From Thiomicrospira sp. XS5 (GTDB taxonomy: Bacteria > Pseudomonadota > Gammaproteobacteria > Thiomicrospirales > Thiomicrospiraceae): 64,000 nucleotides of DNA. Under the pieces are notes generated by a model, which searched no databases, was not told where the DNA came from, and saw nothing but the letters and a program-made list of their open reading frames with translations. The translations under genes were made by a program, and so were the position numbers. Below are positions 1 to 9,024 of the stretch, one piece after another (position 1 is the stretch's first letter; each line of letters begins with the position of its first letter). The stretch covers positions 2,294,001 through 2,358,000 of the forward strand of contig NZ_LQBO01000001.1 of the NCBI RefSeq assembly GCF_001507555.1. Direction: 5' to 3'.

Positions 1-315
1 TCACTCGATATAAGAACAGCAATAATCGGCCACGGTTTTGACCTTGATGCCGAATTTTGAATTGGCCGGTACATTGAAGGTTTCCCCTCCAACCACGGTT
101 TGCCATTCGGTTTCGCCCGGCAATAATACCTCGACTTCTCCGGCCAGCATCTCCATGATTTCCGCCGCTTCGGTACCGAATTCATAATCGCCCGGCAACA
201 AAATGCCTAACGTCTTCTTGCTACCATCCGCAAACAACAACGTGCGGCTGGTGACTTTTCCATCGTAATAAATATTCGCCGCTTTTACGGCAGTGACGTT
301 CTCAAACTGTGACAT
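1..315 (-). CDS. ppnP: Pyrimidine/purine nucleoside phosphorylase (YaiE/DUF1255 family)
   Basis: A small cytosolic cupin-fold protein of about 104 residues. The family catalyses phosphorolysis of a broad range of nucleosides to the free base and ribose 1-phosphate. The sequence shows the single compact beta-barrel typical of the family, with GDYEF and the [14 protein letters not shown] hairpin in the middle. The open frame extends to a TTG further upstream, but ATG at 315 is preferred because AAAGGA lies about 9 bases before it and the protein then begins MSQFENV as in homologues. The stop codon occupies the first three bases of the window, so the gene is complete. It appears monocistronic, with DUF2721 downstream of nothing but its own GTG start. 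Confidence 0.9.
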   Translation of the reverse strand: MSQFENVTAVKAANIYYDGKVTSRTLLFADGSKKTLGILLPGDYEFGTEAAEIMEMLAGEVEVLLPGETEWQTVVGGETFNVPANSKFGIKVKTVADYCCSYIE

Positions 316-382
316 CGGGCCATCCTTTCTCAGACACAAAAAAGAAACGTATTATAGCCGAAGCCCCGCTGAATGAAAGCGC

Positions 383-835
383 TTAACGCGGGTGCGAAGC
401 GTAATAAATCTCACGCAGGAAAATCAACAACCCCACAATCAAGGAGGCCATCGCCAAAATAAACAACACCGCGATAAACAAAGAACCGTTGAACGCAAAA
501 AACGCGCTCAAGAACATGATCATAATCACCAGCGCCACCAGCAAACCGGTCATGGTACAGGCCAGAATCGCGTGATTAAGATAACGGCGGCGGCGCTCCA
601 GAAAATCCAAACGTTGACGGATTTCGCTGGAACGACGGTCCACCGGGCTTTGCGATTTCTCCATGAGCAGGATATTGCTCAACTCCTCCGACTTGGACAC
701 GATGCGCGACAAACGCCCGACCAACACCCCGAGCAAGCTCCCGATACCGGCCAGCAAAAACACCGGCGCCACAGACAGTTGAATCAAGTGGGACACCGTA
801 TTTACCGGCACGGCATCGGAAAACAACTCGGTCAC
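383..835 (-). CDS. DUF2721 family membrane protein
   Basis: A 150-residue integral membrane protein of the DUF2721 family, whose function is unknown. One hydrophobic segment lies near residues 15-40. A charged cytoplasmic stretch follows (about 45-88), rich in Arg and Glu and ending in LERRRRYLNHAI. Two more hydrophobic segments come at about 90-115 and 118-142. The start is GTG at 835, preceded by AAAGGT at a suitable distance. It lies between ppnP and gloA on the same strand, but the spacing does not force an operon. No catalytic motif is visible. Confidence 0.75.
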   Translation of the reverse strand: MTELFSDAVPVNTVSHLIQLSVAPVFLLAGIGSLLGVLVGRLSRIVSKSEELSNILLMEKSQSPVDRRSSEIRQRLDFLERRRRYLNHAILACTMTGLLVALVIMIMFLSAFFAFNGSLFIAVLFILAMASLIVGLLIFLREIYYASHPR

Positions 836-883
836 GACGTTACCTTTTTAAAATGTTAGAAAATACTAAGAAATAAAACCGCG

Positions 884-1279
884 TTACGAACGTTCGTGGT
901 CCGCACCGATGAATTCGATCTGGTAACCGTCCGGGTCTTCGGCAAACGCAATAATGGTGGTGCCCGCATTCATCGGCCCCGCCTCACGAATGATTTTTCC
1001 ACCGGCCGCTTTCACCGCGTCCGCCGCTTGATACACATCGTCCACTTCGATGGCGATATGCCCATAGCCTTCGCCCAGGTCGTACGAGGAAACACCCCAG
1101 TTGTAGGTCAATTCCAAAACCGTGTTGTTCTCTTCATCGCCGTACCCCAAAAAGGCCAAGGTGAACTCGCCTTTCGGATAATCTTTACGACGCAACAGTT
1201 TCATTCCCAACACATCGGTGTAGAACTGAATCGATTTTTCCAAATCGCCCACTCGTAACATGGTGTGCAATAAACGCAT
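884..1279 (-). CDS. gloA: Lactoylglutathione lyase (glyoxalase I)
   Basis: A cytosolic metalloenzyme that isomerises the methylglyoxal-glutathione hemithioacetal to S-lactoylglutathione, the first step of methylglyoxal detoxification. It has 131 residues, the usual bacterial length. The four metal ligands fall exactly at the E. coli numbering: H5 in [11 protein letters not shown]56 in VLELTYN, H74 in GYGHIAIE and E122 in GYQIEFI. The start codon is preceded by AAGGAGC. A MITE-like palindrome (1299-1460) begins only 20 bases upstream. The gene therefore probably lost the read-through it once had from the metY side, or now depends on a promoter in or next to that element. Confidence 0.95.
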   Translation of the reverse strand: MRLLHTMLRVGDLEKSIQFYTDVLGMKLLRRKDYPKGEFTLAFLGYGDEENNTVLELTYNWGVSSYDLGEGYGHIAIEVDDVYQAADAVKAAGGKIIREAGPMNAGTTIIAFAEDPDGYQIEFIGADHERS

Positions 1280-1298
1280 GTTTGCTCCTTATTTAATA

Positions 1299-1460
1299 AG
1301 AGAGCCTTGCACGAGATGGATGCACGGATAAAAATGGCTAAAATTTCCCTGAATGTCGTTGAAAAACTGGCGAATAGCTAGCTATTCGCTGCGCTTTCCG
1401 CCTAATTCAGAAAAATTTTATCTTATTTTTCTATCGCGCCCCACTCATGCAAAGCTCTCT
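1299..1460. mobile_element. MITE-like 162-bp imperfect palindrome
   Basis: The ends are 17-bp inverted repeats agreeing at 15 positions (1299-1315, AGAGAGCCTTGCACGAG, against 1444-1460 read in reverse). The two halves remain alignable all the way to a perfect 20-bp palindrome centred on GCTAGC at 1370-1389, whose centre is also the centre of the whole element. Flanking ATA at 1296-1298 and 1461-1463 could be a 3-bp target duplication. It has no coding capacity. This structure fits a non-autonomous miniature element, probably an internally deleted insertion sequence; the parent family is not identified. The right end supplies two bases of the stop codon of the small gene 1459-1629. Confidence 0.65.
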
Positions 1461-1629
1461 ATAATTCGTTTCCATTTATCGGTTTCAAAAACAGCAACAC
1501 GACCAGCGCCAAGGGGCCGAATAAAACGCCCAGCGCCGCCCATGCATACGGAGAGCGTCCTTTTATTTCCGCCAGTTTCATGCAAATAAGGCCGATAACC
1601 AGCAGTAACAGCAACCATAAAAAGTGCAT
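1459..1629 (-). CDS. Small two-helix membrane protein (56 aa), unrecognised
   Basis: A short open frame of 56 residues beginning MHFLWLLLLLV. Hydrophobic helices span about residues 3-17 and 30-48, separated by a basic turn (KLAEIKGRSPYAW), and the tail is KPINGNEL. A strong AGGAGG Shine-Dalgarno sits about 7 bases before the ATG. The gene starts 31 bases after the metY stop on the same strand, so it is probably co-transcribed with metY. The final TAG is created by the end of the MITE-like element, so the C-terminus may have been altered by that insertion. No family is recognised; it resembles short two-helix proteins of the phospholipase D nuclease N-terminal type only in general layout. Confidence 0.6.
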   Translation of the reverse strand: MHFLWLLLLLVIGLICMKLAEIKGRSPYAWAALGVLFGPLALVVLLFLKPINGNEL

Positions 1630-1659
1630 CTTCGCGCCCTCCTGTCCAGAACCGTCCGT

Positions 1660-2937
1660 TTAAGCCTTGACGTTTTCCAGTGCTTGTTCGATATCCGCAA
1701 TAATATCATCTATGTGCTCAATGCCAATGGACAAACGCACCAAATCTTCCGAAACGCCGGCTTTTTCCAACTCTTCCGGGCTCAATTGGCGGTGCGTCGT
1801 GGTCGCTGGGTGACACGCCAACGACTTGGCATCACCGATATTCACCAAACGCAGAATCATTTGCAACGCATCGATGAACTGGCCACCTGCTTCACGTCCG
1901 CCTTTAATGCCAAAGCTCAAAATACCGGAGCCGGAACCTTTCGTGGTCTTCACACAGACTTCATGATACTTGTCATCCGGCAAAGACGCATAATTCACCC
2001 AGGACACTTTCGGATGTTGTTTCAAATATTCAGCCACCTTCAGGGTGTTCTCGCAATGGCGCTCCATGCGCAAACCAAGCGTTTCCAAGCCCTGCAACAA
2101 CAAGAAAGCGCTGTGCGCCGACAAGGCCGCGCCGGTATTGCGCAACGGCACCACACGACAACGGGCAATAAAGGCTGCCGCACCGATATCACGCGTATAA
2201 CTCACGCCGTGATAAGACGGATCCGGCTCGTTCAACATCGGGAAACGTTCCTTGTTCGCCACCCAGTCGAATTTACCGGAATCAATGACAATCCCACCCA
2301 AGGTGGTGCCGTGACCACCCACGAACTTGGTCAAAGCATGAATGACAATGTCCGCGCCCAAATCAATCGGGCGACACAAATACGGCGTCGCGACGGTGTT
2401 GTCGACCATCAACGGCAGCCCGTGCTTATGGGCGATTTCCGCCAGGCGTGCCACGTCCACCACATTCCCGGCTGGATTCCCGATGGACTCACAGAAAATG
2501 GCGCGCGTTTTGTCGTCAATCGCCGCTTCAAACGCGTCGTAATCATCCGCCTTCACCATTCGCACTTCAATCCCCTGACGCGGAAACGTATGTGCGAACA
2601 GGTTATAGGTGCCGCCATACAACTGGCTGGTACTGACAATATTGTCACCAGCCTGCGCGATGGTCTGAATCGCATAGGTAATCGCCGCCATACCGGTGGC
2701 CAATGCCAAACCGGCCACGCCGCCTTCCATTTCCGCCATACGCTTTTCCAATACATCGCACGTCGGGTTCATGATTCGGCTGTAAATGTTCCCCGGTACT
2801 TTCAGGTCAAACAAGTCTGCCCCGTGTTGGGTGTCGTCAAAGGTATAAGACGTGGTTTGATAAATGGGAACAGCGGCCGATTTGGTGGTACTTTCCGATT
2901 CATAGCCGTGGTGAAGCGCGATGGATTCCAGTTTCAT
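1660..2937 (-). CDS. metY: O-acetylhomoserine sulfhydrylase (aminocarboxypropyltransferase)
   Basis: A PLP-dependent Cys/Met-metabolism enzyme that makes homocysteine directly from O-acetylhomoserine and sulfide, a natural route in a sulfide-rich organism. It has 425 residues, the usual MetY length. The N-terminus reads ESIALHHGY, the cofactor-binding lysine is K204 in ALTKFVGGHG, and the substrate loop GTTLGG follows. The PLP-phosphate contact region SRIMNPT lies near residues 53-59. The start ATG is at 2937. About 295 bases of AT-rich sequence separate it from the next gene upstream, so it has its own promoter region, but no riboswitch or clear operator was recognised there. It lies upstream of the 56-residue membrane protein. 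Confidence 0.93.
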   Translation of the reverse strand: MKLESIALHHGYESESTTKSAAVPIYQTTSYTFDDTQHGADLFDLKVPGNIYSRIMNPTCDVLEKRMAEMEGGVAGLALATGMAAITYAIQTIAQAGDNIVSTSQLYGGTYNLFAHTFPRQGIEVRMVKADDYDAFEAAIDDKTRAIFCESIGNPAGNVVDVARLAEIAHKHGLPLMVDNTVATPYLCRPIDLGADIVIHALTKFVGGHGTTLGGIVIDSGKFDWVANKERFPMLNEPDPSYHGVSYTRDIGAAAFIARCRVVPLRNTGAALSAHSAFLLLQGLETLGLRMERHCENTLKVAEYLKQHPKVSWVNYASLPDDKYHEVCVKTTKGSGSGILSFGIKGGREAGGQFIDALQMILRLVNIGDAKSLACHPATTTHRQLSPEELEKAGVSEDLVRLSIGIEHIDDIIADIEQALENVKA

Positions 2938-3192
2938 ATTGATCCTTTATGAGTTAGCGAAGCAATGCCACGTCTCAAATAGCAAGCCGAGCTTGTTAAG
3001 ACATTGTTATTGCAGTTATTTTATTATTTTCAGCACGCCAGCATCGAACATCATTAATAACTTTCATCTCAACAGGACAAAAATTAATACTTTATTTTCA
3101 ACAACATAGCGTTTGTTATCTAGCATTAATACTAGTGATATTTCCGTAATCTGTCAAATAGAGACGACCTGAATTCCCATACTGAAAAACCG

Positions 3193-3202
3193 CCAGGCCT
3201 GG
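3193..3202. repeat. CCAGGCCTGG iterated palindrome, copy 1 (intergenic)
   Basis: Exact decamer with right flank TCAAATTA, lying 30 bases beyond the stop of the minus-strand gene at 3233 and far upstream of metY. Read on the minus strand it is followed by CGGTTTTT, so it could form part of a weak terminator. Confidence 0.9.
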
Positions 3203-3232
3203 TCAAATTATGCACCAAAGCCGAGGGGCGTC

Positions 3233-3628
3233 TCAAGCCGATTTCATCGACAACCATTTCGGCAAAAAAGCAAACACCAACAGCGACACAACATAAGCGC
3301 TACCGGACACCCAATCCCGCGTAGCCAAATACTCCGATACCGTCAAACCACGCAAGCCCAAAACCAATGTGAGCTCCAACGTCAAGAGCATCCCCAACGC
3401 CACCCCACCCATGCCGAAAAAACTCACCGGTTTCGGTTGGGCTTGCGCGCGTTTTACCCAGTAACGGGCTGAAAAATACACCACCGCCAGCATGATCGGC
3501 ATTTCCAGTAACTCCGCATAGCGTACGCCCAGCCAAGGTTCCAAACTCAGTACCCGAATCGTACCCAGTATAAAACCGGCTGCAAACACCGTTGCAAAGT
3601 ACAGTAAGCCATAGCGCCACGTCATCAT
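3233..3628 (-). CDS. Four-helix integral membrane protein, unrecognised
   Basis: A 131-residue protein with four predicted hydrophobic segments at about residues 5-25, 40-58, 68-92 and 105-125. The loop after the second is basic (KRAQAQPKP). No family is recognised and no catalytic motif is visible. It begins 28 bases after the MFS transporter stop on the same strand, so the two are probably one transcript. The double ATG start (MM) makes the exact start uncertain by one codon. Confidence 0.6.
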   Translation of the reverse strand: MMTWRYGLLYFATVFAAGFILGTIRVLSLEPWLGVRYAELLEMPIMLAVVYFSARYWVKRAQAQPKPVSFFGMGGVALGMLLTLELTLVLGLRGLTVSEYLATRDWVSGSAYVVSLLVFAFLPKWLSMKSA

Positions 3629-3655
3629 CTTGTAACCCCGTTGGTTGTAGCCCCT

Positions 3656-4807
3656 TTAGTCATAACGAACCCATTTCTGCGCAATCCCAATCGCCAACAA
3701 TACCGCCAAGGCACACATGCCAAACGCCCAATCCGCACCGCCGGCATACCAAGCGTAACCAGCCGCCAACATCCCCAAAGCGCCACCGAGTCCATGACTG
3801 GCCGAGGCATAAATCGCCTGCCCTTTACTTTGGTTGTCGCCATAAAAATGATGGTCGATCAGATAAATCGCCGCGGCATGGAACAGGCCATAACTAGCGG
3901 CGTGTAGCAGTTGCGCGAACGCCAACCACACCCAATCGTCAATCACCAATGGAATCATCACCCAGCGCAATAACGTCAACACCAAGCTCGCCATCAACAA
4001 GGTTTTGACCCGGAAGCGCCGAAAGAGTGGCACCATCCAGAAGAACACCGCGATTTCCGCCAACACGCCCAGCGCCCACAACCAGGCAATGACGTTTTTG
4101 CTGTAACCGTGTTCGTCCAGAAAAATGCTGTAAAAGCTGTAATAAGTGCCGTGCGAGAATTGAATCAGAATGCTGGCGGCCAATAAACTCGCCACCCACG
4201 GCTGTTTGATAATGGTCCAAAACGAACTGGCGTGGTCTTCATGCTGGGCCACCGGGTGTTCTTGCACCGCAAACGTCGCCAGCCAAATCACCACGGCGAG
4301 GCCCACTAGCGCCCAAGGCAGCGTCGAAATCGACCAGGCCTCAATCTGCCAGCCCAGCCACAACACCGCCGCAATGAAACCGATGGACCCCCACAGCCTT
4401 ACCAGACCGTAACGCTCCTTCATGCCTTTCAGGGTCGTGAAGGTATAGGATTCGAACAACGGCAAGGCGGAATGGAAAAAGAACCCGAACCCGAATACCG
4501 TCAACAACAGGCCGACAAACGATTCCGTGGTCACAAAACCGATGGAAAACAACACCGTCAAAAATGCCGTCCAGCGTAACCAGAAAACGGTGCGCCCTGT
4601 TTTATCCGCCAGCCAACCCAACACATTCGGCGCGACGATTTTGGTGGCGATGAACATCGCCATCAATTGGCCGATTTGAATGGCGTTGAAAAACAGCGAC
4701 TGATAATACAAGCCGATATACGGAATCAGGCCGCCGAACAACATGAAATAGAAAAAGTAAAAACTGGAAAGCTTTGGATAGGCTTGTCGATAAAGCTGTT
4801 CCGGCAT
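3656..4807 (-). CDS. MFS transporter of the HcaT/PPP-like group
   Basis: A 383-residue carrier with twelve predicted transmembrane helices. It resembles the MFS_1-like group that contains the 3-phenylpropionate transporter HcaT. The N-terminus has the opening KLSSFYFFYFMLFGGLIPY, and the loop after helix 2 carries LADKTGR, the group's version of the MFS motif A. The substrate cannot be told from the sequence. It shares a transcript with the four-helix protein downstream, and its start lies 134 bases beyond the aroC stop. Confidence 0.8.
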   Translation of the reverse strand: MPEQLYRQAYPKLSSFYFFYFMLFGGLIPYIGLYYQSLFFNAIQIGQLMAMFIATKIVAPNVLGWLADKTGRTVFWLRWTAFLTVLFSIGFVTTESFVGLLLTVFGFGFFFHSALPLFESYTFTTLKGMKERYGLVRLWGSIGFIAAVLWLGWQIEAWSISTLPWALVGLAVVIWLATFAVQEHPVAQHEDHASSFWTIIKQPWVASLLAASILIQFSHGTYYSFYSIFLDEHGYSKNVIAWLWALGVLAEIAVFFWMVPLFRRFRVKTLLMASLVLTLLRWVMIPLVIDDWVWLAFAQLLHAASYGLFHAAAIYLIDHHFYGDNQSKGQAIYASASHGLGGALGMLAAGYAWYAGGADWAFGMCALAVLLAIGIAQKWVRYD

Positions 4808-4837
4808 GCAAGCTCCTCAGAGACTCGAAAACGTCAC

Positions 4838-4854
4838 GCCCGTTTGAAACGGGC
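4838..4854 (-). terminator. Possible aroC terminator hairpin
   Basis: Perfect inverted repeat GCCCGTTT / AAACGGGC with one base between the arms, 87 bases beyond the aroC stop. It lacks a direct T-run (GTGACGTTTT follows on the minus strand), so the terminator reading is tentative. Confidence 0.35.
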
Positions 4855-4940
4855 GCTTCTCGAACCATTATCGGAATTTATAAAAAACCATTGGCTCGAG
4901 CCGAATTTGAAATCGGTAAATAAAACTCAATCAGATGAAA

Positions 4941-6041
4941 TTAGGCTTCGGGATGCGCCAAGTCCATAATCGGCGGCACCACATCCCCGTTTTGCGCACG
5001 GTTTCGCATAAAATGATCCATCAACACCAACGCCACTTTCGCCTCGGCAATCGGCGTGGCACGAATGCCCACACATGGATCATGACGGCCTTTGGTGACC
5101 ATCTCAATCGCTTCACCGTCGCGGTTAATGCTGCGCCCCGGTGTCATAATGCTCGACGTCGGTTTCAAGGCAATGTGCGCAACGATGTCCTGTCCGGTGG
5201 AAATCCCGCCCAAAATACCGCCGGCATGATTAGAGGCAAACCCTTCCGGCGTCATCTCATCGCGGTGCTCGGTGCCGCGTTGCGCGGCCACGGCAAACCC
5301 ATCACCGATTTCCACGCCTTTCACCGCATTGATGCTCATTAACGCATGGGCCAAATCGGCATCCAAACGGTCAAACACCGGCTCGCCCAATCCGACCGGT
5401 ACATTCTTCGCCACGATGGAAATTTTCGCGCCGACGGAATCCTTCTGCTTCAGCAGATTATCCATGTATTCACGAATTTCTTCTTTTTTAACCGGGTCCG
5501 GGCAAAAATACTCGTTGTCGTTATCAAACGGCCAGGACACGTTTTCCACCGTAATCGGCCCCAACTGCGACAGATAGCCTTTGATTTCAATGCCCAAACG
5601 CTCTTTCAAATATTTCTTGGCAATCGCCCCCGCTGCCACACGCATCGCGGTTTCTCGTGCGGAAGAACGCCCACCGCCGCGGTAATCGCGCACGCCGTAT
5701 TTCTGAGTGTAAGTGTAATCGGCATGCGCAGGGCGGAAAGTTTCCGCCACTTTGGAATAATCCTTGGAGCGTTGATCGGTATTGTGAATCATCAAACCAA
5801 TCGGCGTGCCGGTGGTTTTGCCTTCAAACACGCCGGAAAGAATCTGCACTTTGTCGTCTTCACGACGCGCGGTGGCGTGCTTTGACGTGCCCGGCTTGCG
5901 GCGATCCAGTTCAACCTGAATGTCCTCTTCCGTCAACGCCAGCCCCGGAGGACAGCCGTCAATGATCGCGCCCAGCGCGATTCCGTGGCTTTCGCCGAAG
6001 GTGGTCACACAAAAATTTTTCCCTAACGTATTGCCCGACAT
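4941..6041 (-). CDS. aroC: Chorismate synthase
   Basis: Catalyses the last step of the shikimate pathway, the anti-1,4-elimination of phosphate from EPSP to give chorismate, using reduced FMN. The protein has 366 residues. Family signatures are visible in order: GESHG near residue 16, RRKPG near 47, the [10 protein letters not shown] region near 85, the flavin-binding stretch [13 protein letters not shown] near 120 and GGISTGQ near 275. The start ATG at 6041 is preceded by GAGAAAG. It stands alone between a divergent thioesterase gene and the MFS transporter, and shows nothing unusual. Confidence 0.97.
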   Translation of the reverse strand: MSGNTLGKNFCVTTFGESHGIALGAIIDGCPPGLALTEEDIQVELDRRKPGTSKHATARREDDKVQILSGVFEGKTTGTPIGLMIHNTDQRSKDYSKVAETFRPAHADYTYTQKYGVRDYRGGGRSSARETAMRVAAGAIAKKYLKERLGIEIKGYLSQLGPITVENVSWPFDNDNEYFCPDPVKKEEIREYMDNLLKQKDSVGAKISIVAKNVPVGLGEPVFDRLDADLAHALMSINAVKGVEIGDGFAVAAQRGTEHRDEMTPEGFASNHAGGILGGISTGQDIVAHIALKPTSSIMTPGRSINRDGEAIEMVTKGRHDPCVGIRATPIAEAKVALVLMDHFMRNRAQNGDVVPPIMDLAHPEA

Positions 6042-6107
6042 AAGTTACTTTCTCAAATTCTTTTATGGAATTCTGCATTATACTAGGAGTCAATCCAAAT
6101 TACCTCA

Positions 6108-6566
6108 ATGAACCGTAATCCGGCAAATCGAATGAATGCATCACTTAAATGGCGACATCCCAAGCCGTTTATCGAAAACCACACCGTCACCGAAGACGAA
6201 ATCGATTTTCTCGATCACGTCAACAACAAGGTGTATTTAAATTGGATGGAACATATTTCCTGGCAACACAGTCTGGCGGTGGGCATTGACGAATCGGTGC
6301 AACGCCAAGTCGGTAAAATCATGGTGGTGCGACAGCATGAGCTGAATTATCGTGCCGCCTGTCATCTGGGCGATGAATTGCTGATCGGCACTTGGGTGGG
6401 CGAACAAATCGGTTGCTGCCAACGCCGCCGTTATTATCAGGTGTTCCGGCTAGCCGACGGCAAAGAGGTGTTTTTCGGCCATACGCAATGGGCCTGCATG
6501 AATCTGAAAACCCACCAGGCCTGCAAGATTCCACCGGAATTCATTACGCCGTATGAAACGGTGTAA
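6108..6566 (+). CDS. Acyl-CoA thioesterase, hotdog fold (4HBT type)
   Basis: A 152-residue single-hotdog-domain protein. After a short basic N-terminus it carries the 4HBT signature DHVNNKVYLNWME at about residues 37-49, where the Asp is the expected catalytic residue. The family hydrolyses acyl-CoA thioesters; substrate specificity cannot be inferred. An alternative start is the second Met, eight codons in (MNASLKW). The gene is divergent from aroC, with 66 bases between the start codons. Confidence 0.75.
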   Translation: MNRNPANRMNASLKWRHPKPFIENHTVTEDEIDFLDHVNNKVYLNWMEHISWQHSLAVGIDESVQRQVGKIMVVRQHELNYRAACHLGDELLIGTWVGEQIGCCQRRRYYQVFRLADGKEVFFGHTQWACMNLKTHQACKIPPEFITPYETV

Positions 6567-6582
6567 TGCCCCATAACACGAC

Positions 6583-6969
6583 TTATTGCTCGGATAAGGT
6601 TACGATTAAGCCTTTATTGGAAAACCAATAACCGCGCCCCATACCACTGTTAGCCATGGTGCCCGGAATATTGTGCTGACCCAGCACCAACGTTCCGACC
6701 GGCACGGCTTGCCCCTCATGCTCACACTGCGGCGTTTGCAAGGTGTATTCATAACGTCGATGATACTTATTCAACACCGCCGTTCCCTCGATTATGCACC
6801 CTTTCGCCTTACCGTTAATGACTTCCAGTTTCACCGGCAACGGATTTTGCGGCGTGGCATCTCCATAGAGACCATTCAAGAAAATCGCTCGCGTCTCCTC
6901 CGCCTGAACCGCGCCTGGCAGCCCCAGCATACTCACAACCATCCCAATGCCTAACTGTTTGAACCCCAT
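6583..6969 (-). CDS. Exported protein with signal peptide, unrecognised
   Basis: The longest open frame runs upstream to 7254, but the start at 6969 is chosen because AAGGAG lies just before that ATG and the protein then begins with a classical signal peptide: a basic start, a hydrophobic core through GMVVSMLGLPG, and a predicted cleavage after AVQA. The mature part is about 105 residues, mostly beta, with two Cys in KGCIIEG and PQCEHEG that could form a disulfide. No family is recognised. It converges on the thioesterase gene, with only 16 bases between the two stops. Confidence 0.65.
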   Translation of the reverse strand: MGFKQLGIGMVVSMLGLPGAVQAEETRAIFLNGLYGDATPQNPLPVKLEVINGKAKGCIIEGTAVLNKYHRRYEYTLQTPQCEHEGQAVPVGTLVLGQHNIPGTMANSGMGRGYWFSNKGLIVTLSEQ

Positions 6970-7278
6970 AACTGCTCCTTGTAATCGATTCAATCGCCTT
7001 AAGTACAGCGACATCAAATCTATCCTACCGCTGTCAGGCTTCAAAAAGATAATAGAATATAATGAGATGTTAATAAGTATTCGTAATAAGCAGTACAACC
7101 GCTTAACTTGAAATGAACGTTTTCGAACCGACTCGCTCCCTAAAATTTGTCTCAAAATATTCACTTGGCAAGCGGCAAATGATTGCTTACACTTTAACCG
7201 AAAGCCCCACGGCAAGGGCAACGGCGCCCAGTTCAGCCACCCAACGGTTTTCATTATCGAATCATAAAGAGACTGAGC

Positions 7279-7815
7279 ATGTTAAGCATTGAACCCGGCG
7301 CCCGCCAAACCTATATCGAACACCTGTGTTTTATCATTCCCCTGAAACCCTTACGAAACACCCCCAACGTCCAGTTTTTCAGCGTTGAAGGCGTCACTGA
7401 CGGCCTGGCGGGCGTGGATTTGGTGATTCACGAACCGGGCGGCAAAAGCCCATTGATTGCCGGTGACGACACCTGGTACTGGTACATGCACACCGACCAG
7501 GAAGACAAACTGGTGGTGCATCAAGGCAAGCGTTTAGTGGAGTTGTATTCGGAAAAGCACGGCCAGGTGGAACGCTTTGAAGTCACCGCCGATGCGGTCT
7601 ATCACAACGGCGAAAAAATTCACGATGGTGCCGCCATTCTCGGCTGGGAGCCTTATGTTTTCCACCGCGTGCATTCACCGGAAGGTAGCTTGTCCACCAA
7701 CTACGCCAAGCGTTTACAAGGCTTCGACATCGACACCAATTTCAATATCTATCAACTCGATACCAAATCCGGTGCCTATGACGTGGCGCGTTTAGGCGCG
7801 TTGGACCAACCTTAA
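7279..7815 (+). CDS. Cupin-like protein, unrecognised family
   Basis: A 178-residue soluble protein without signal peptide. Its beta-strand-rich pattern (DTWYWYMHTDQEDKLVV, then a hydrophobic strand with KRLVELYS, and GWEPYVFHRVHSPEGS) looks like a single cupin barrel. Several His and Glu residues could bind metal, but the standard cupin motif spacing is not clearly met. No function is proposed. It has its own promoter region of about 300 bases shared with the divergent exported protein at 6969, in which no clear operator was seen. Confidence 0.6.
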   Translation: MLSIEPGARQTYIEHLCFIIPLKPLRNTPNVQFFSVEGVTDGLAGVDLVIHEPGGKSPLIAGDDTWYWYMHTDQEDKLVVHQGKRLVELYSEKHGQVERFEVTADAVYHNGEKIHDGAAILGWEPYVFHRVHSPEGSLSTNYAKRLQGFDIDTNFNIYQLDTKSGAYDVARLGALDQP

Positions 7816-7854
7816 AACCGGTTAATCCCAACGCGAACAATTAGAATTAGACCA

Positions 7855-8898
7855 TCAAGGCGACGGAATGGTGTATTGGGCGTGAATACGCTCAATTTGA
7901 TGCAAGACTTCATCGCTTAACTCAACATGGATGCTGTCGATGTTCTCTTTGAGCTGTTCCATCGTGGTCGCGCCAATGATGTTCGCCGTCAAGAACGGGC
8001 GACTGTTGATAAACGCCAGCGCCAATTGCGTCGGCGTCAAACCGTTGCCGCGCGCCAGGGCCGCATACAGTTCCGTCGCTTTCACCGCATTGTCGTTGGA
8101 ATAACGGTCGTAATGCGGGAACAGCTTCAAACGCGCGTTCGCCGCCGCCGAATCATTTAAATACTTGCCACTCAGCACCCCGAAGCCCAGCGGTGAATAC
8201 GCCAACAAACCGACGTTTTCGCGGTGTGACACTTCCGCCAGCCCCACTTCATAACTGCGGTTCAACAAACTGTACGGGTTCTGCACCGTCACAATCTTGC
8301 TCAAATCATGCTGCTCGGCCAACTGCAAAAACTTCATCGTGCCCCACGGCGTTTCGTTCGACAAACCGACGTGACGGATTTTGCCCTGGTTGACGAACTG
8401 CGTCAGCACTTCCAGAGTTTCTTCCATCGGCGTCAGGTCGCTCGGGTCTTCCCCCGCTTCATAACCCAACTGCCCGAAAAAGTTGGTGTTGCGCTCCGGC
8501 CAATGCAATTGGTACAAATCCAGATAATCGGTTTGCAACCGTTTCAAAGACGCATCCAACGCTTGCGTAATCTGCTCGCGGTTGAAACGGCTTTTGCCGC
8601 CGCGAATGTGTTGCGAAATCTCCGACGGCCCCGCCATTTTCGACGCCAAGACGATCTCATCTCGCTTACCGGTCTTCGCCAACCAGTTACCGATGATTTC
8701 CTCAGTTCGGCCATAGGTTTCGGCACGCGGCGGCACGGCATACAGTTCCGCCGTATCCCAGAAATTCACGCCCTGCTCCAAGGCGTAATCCATCTGTTCA
8801 AACGCCTCTTCTTGCGTATTTTGTTCGCCCCAAGTCATGGTGCCCAAACAAATACGGCTCACTTGAATATCGGAATGTCCTAACGCGTTGTAAAGCAT
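7855..8898 (-). CDS. tas: NADP(H)-dependent aldo/keto reductase, Tas type
   Basis: A 347-residue TIM-barrel aldo/keto reductase. The sequence shows LGTMTWGEQNT near residue 18, the catalytic Asp and Tyr in NFWDTAELYAVPP (about 45-57), the catalytic Lys in LASKMAGP and the His in LYQLHWPERN near 130. The longer loop with FFGQLGYE and the NTNF insertion resemble the E. coli Tas subgroup. The physiological substrate is not predictable. It converges on the cupin-like gene with 39 bases between the stops. Confidence 0.85.
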   Translation of the reverse strand: MLYNALGHSDIQVSRICLGTMTWGEQNTQEEAFEQMDYALEQGVNFWDTAELYAVPPRAETYGRTEEIIGNWLAKTGKRDEIVLASKMAGPSEISQHIRGGKSRFNREQITQALDASLKRLQTDYLDLYQLHWPERNTNFFGQLGYEAGEDPSDLTPMEETLEVLTQFVNQGKIRHVGLSNETPWGTMKFLQLAEQHDLSKIVTVQNPYSLLNRSYEVGLAEVSHRENVGLLAYSPLGFGVLSGKYLNDSAAANARLKLFPHYDRYSNDNAVKATELYAALARGNGLTPTQLALAFINSRPFLTANIIGATTMEQLKENIDSIHVELSDEVLHQIERIHAQYTIPSP

Positions 8899-9008
8899 GA
8901 CGCCTCCTAATAATCTAAATCTTTAGTTTGAATTCTTATCCGGTTTGACGGAATTCTGTTTGATTAATAACGACTTTTCACCCAACCGTTTACCCATCTT
9001 CAAAACGG

Positions 9009-9018
9009 CCAGGCCTGG
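9009..9018. repeat. CCAGGCCTGG iterated palindrome, copy 2 (intergenic)
   Basis: Exact decamer 7 bases beyond the psiE stop. On the minus strand it is preceded by TTTTGA and followed by CCGTTTTG, so it may act as part of the psiE terminator. Confidence 0.9.
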
Positions 9019-9024
9019 TCAAAA

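Noticed and set aside
1624-2952. 442-codon open frame on the plus strand
   Set aside because: It is the antisense shadow of metY, which has clear family motifs including the PLP lysine. The plus-strand product is Arg/His-rich and matches nothing.
2938-3232. SAM or other riboswitch upstream of metY
   Set aside because: The region is AT-rich and no conserved riboswitch core could be found by eye.
6970-7254. 95-codon N-terminal extension of the exported protein
   Set aside because: A signal peptide with a Shine-Dalgarno starts at 6969; the extension has no family support.
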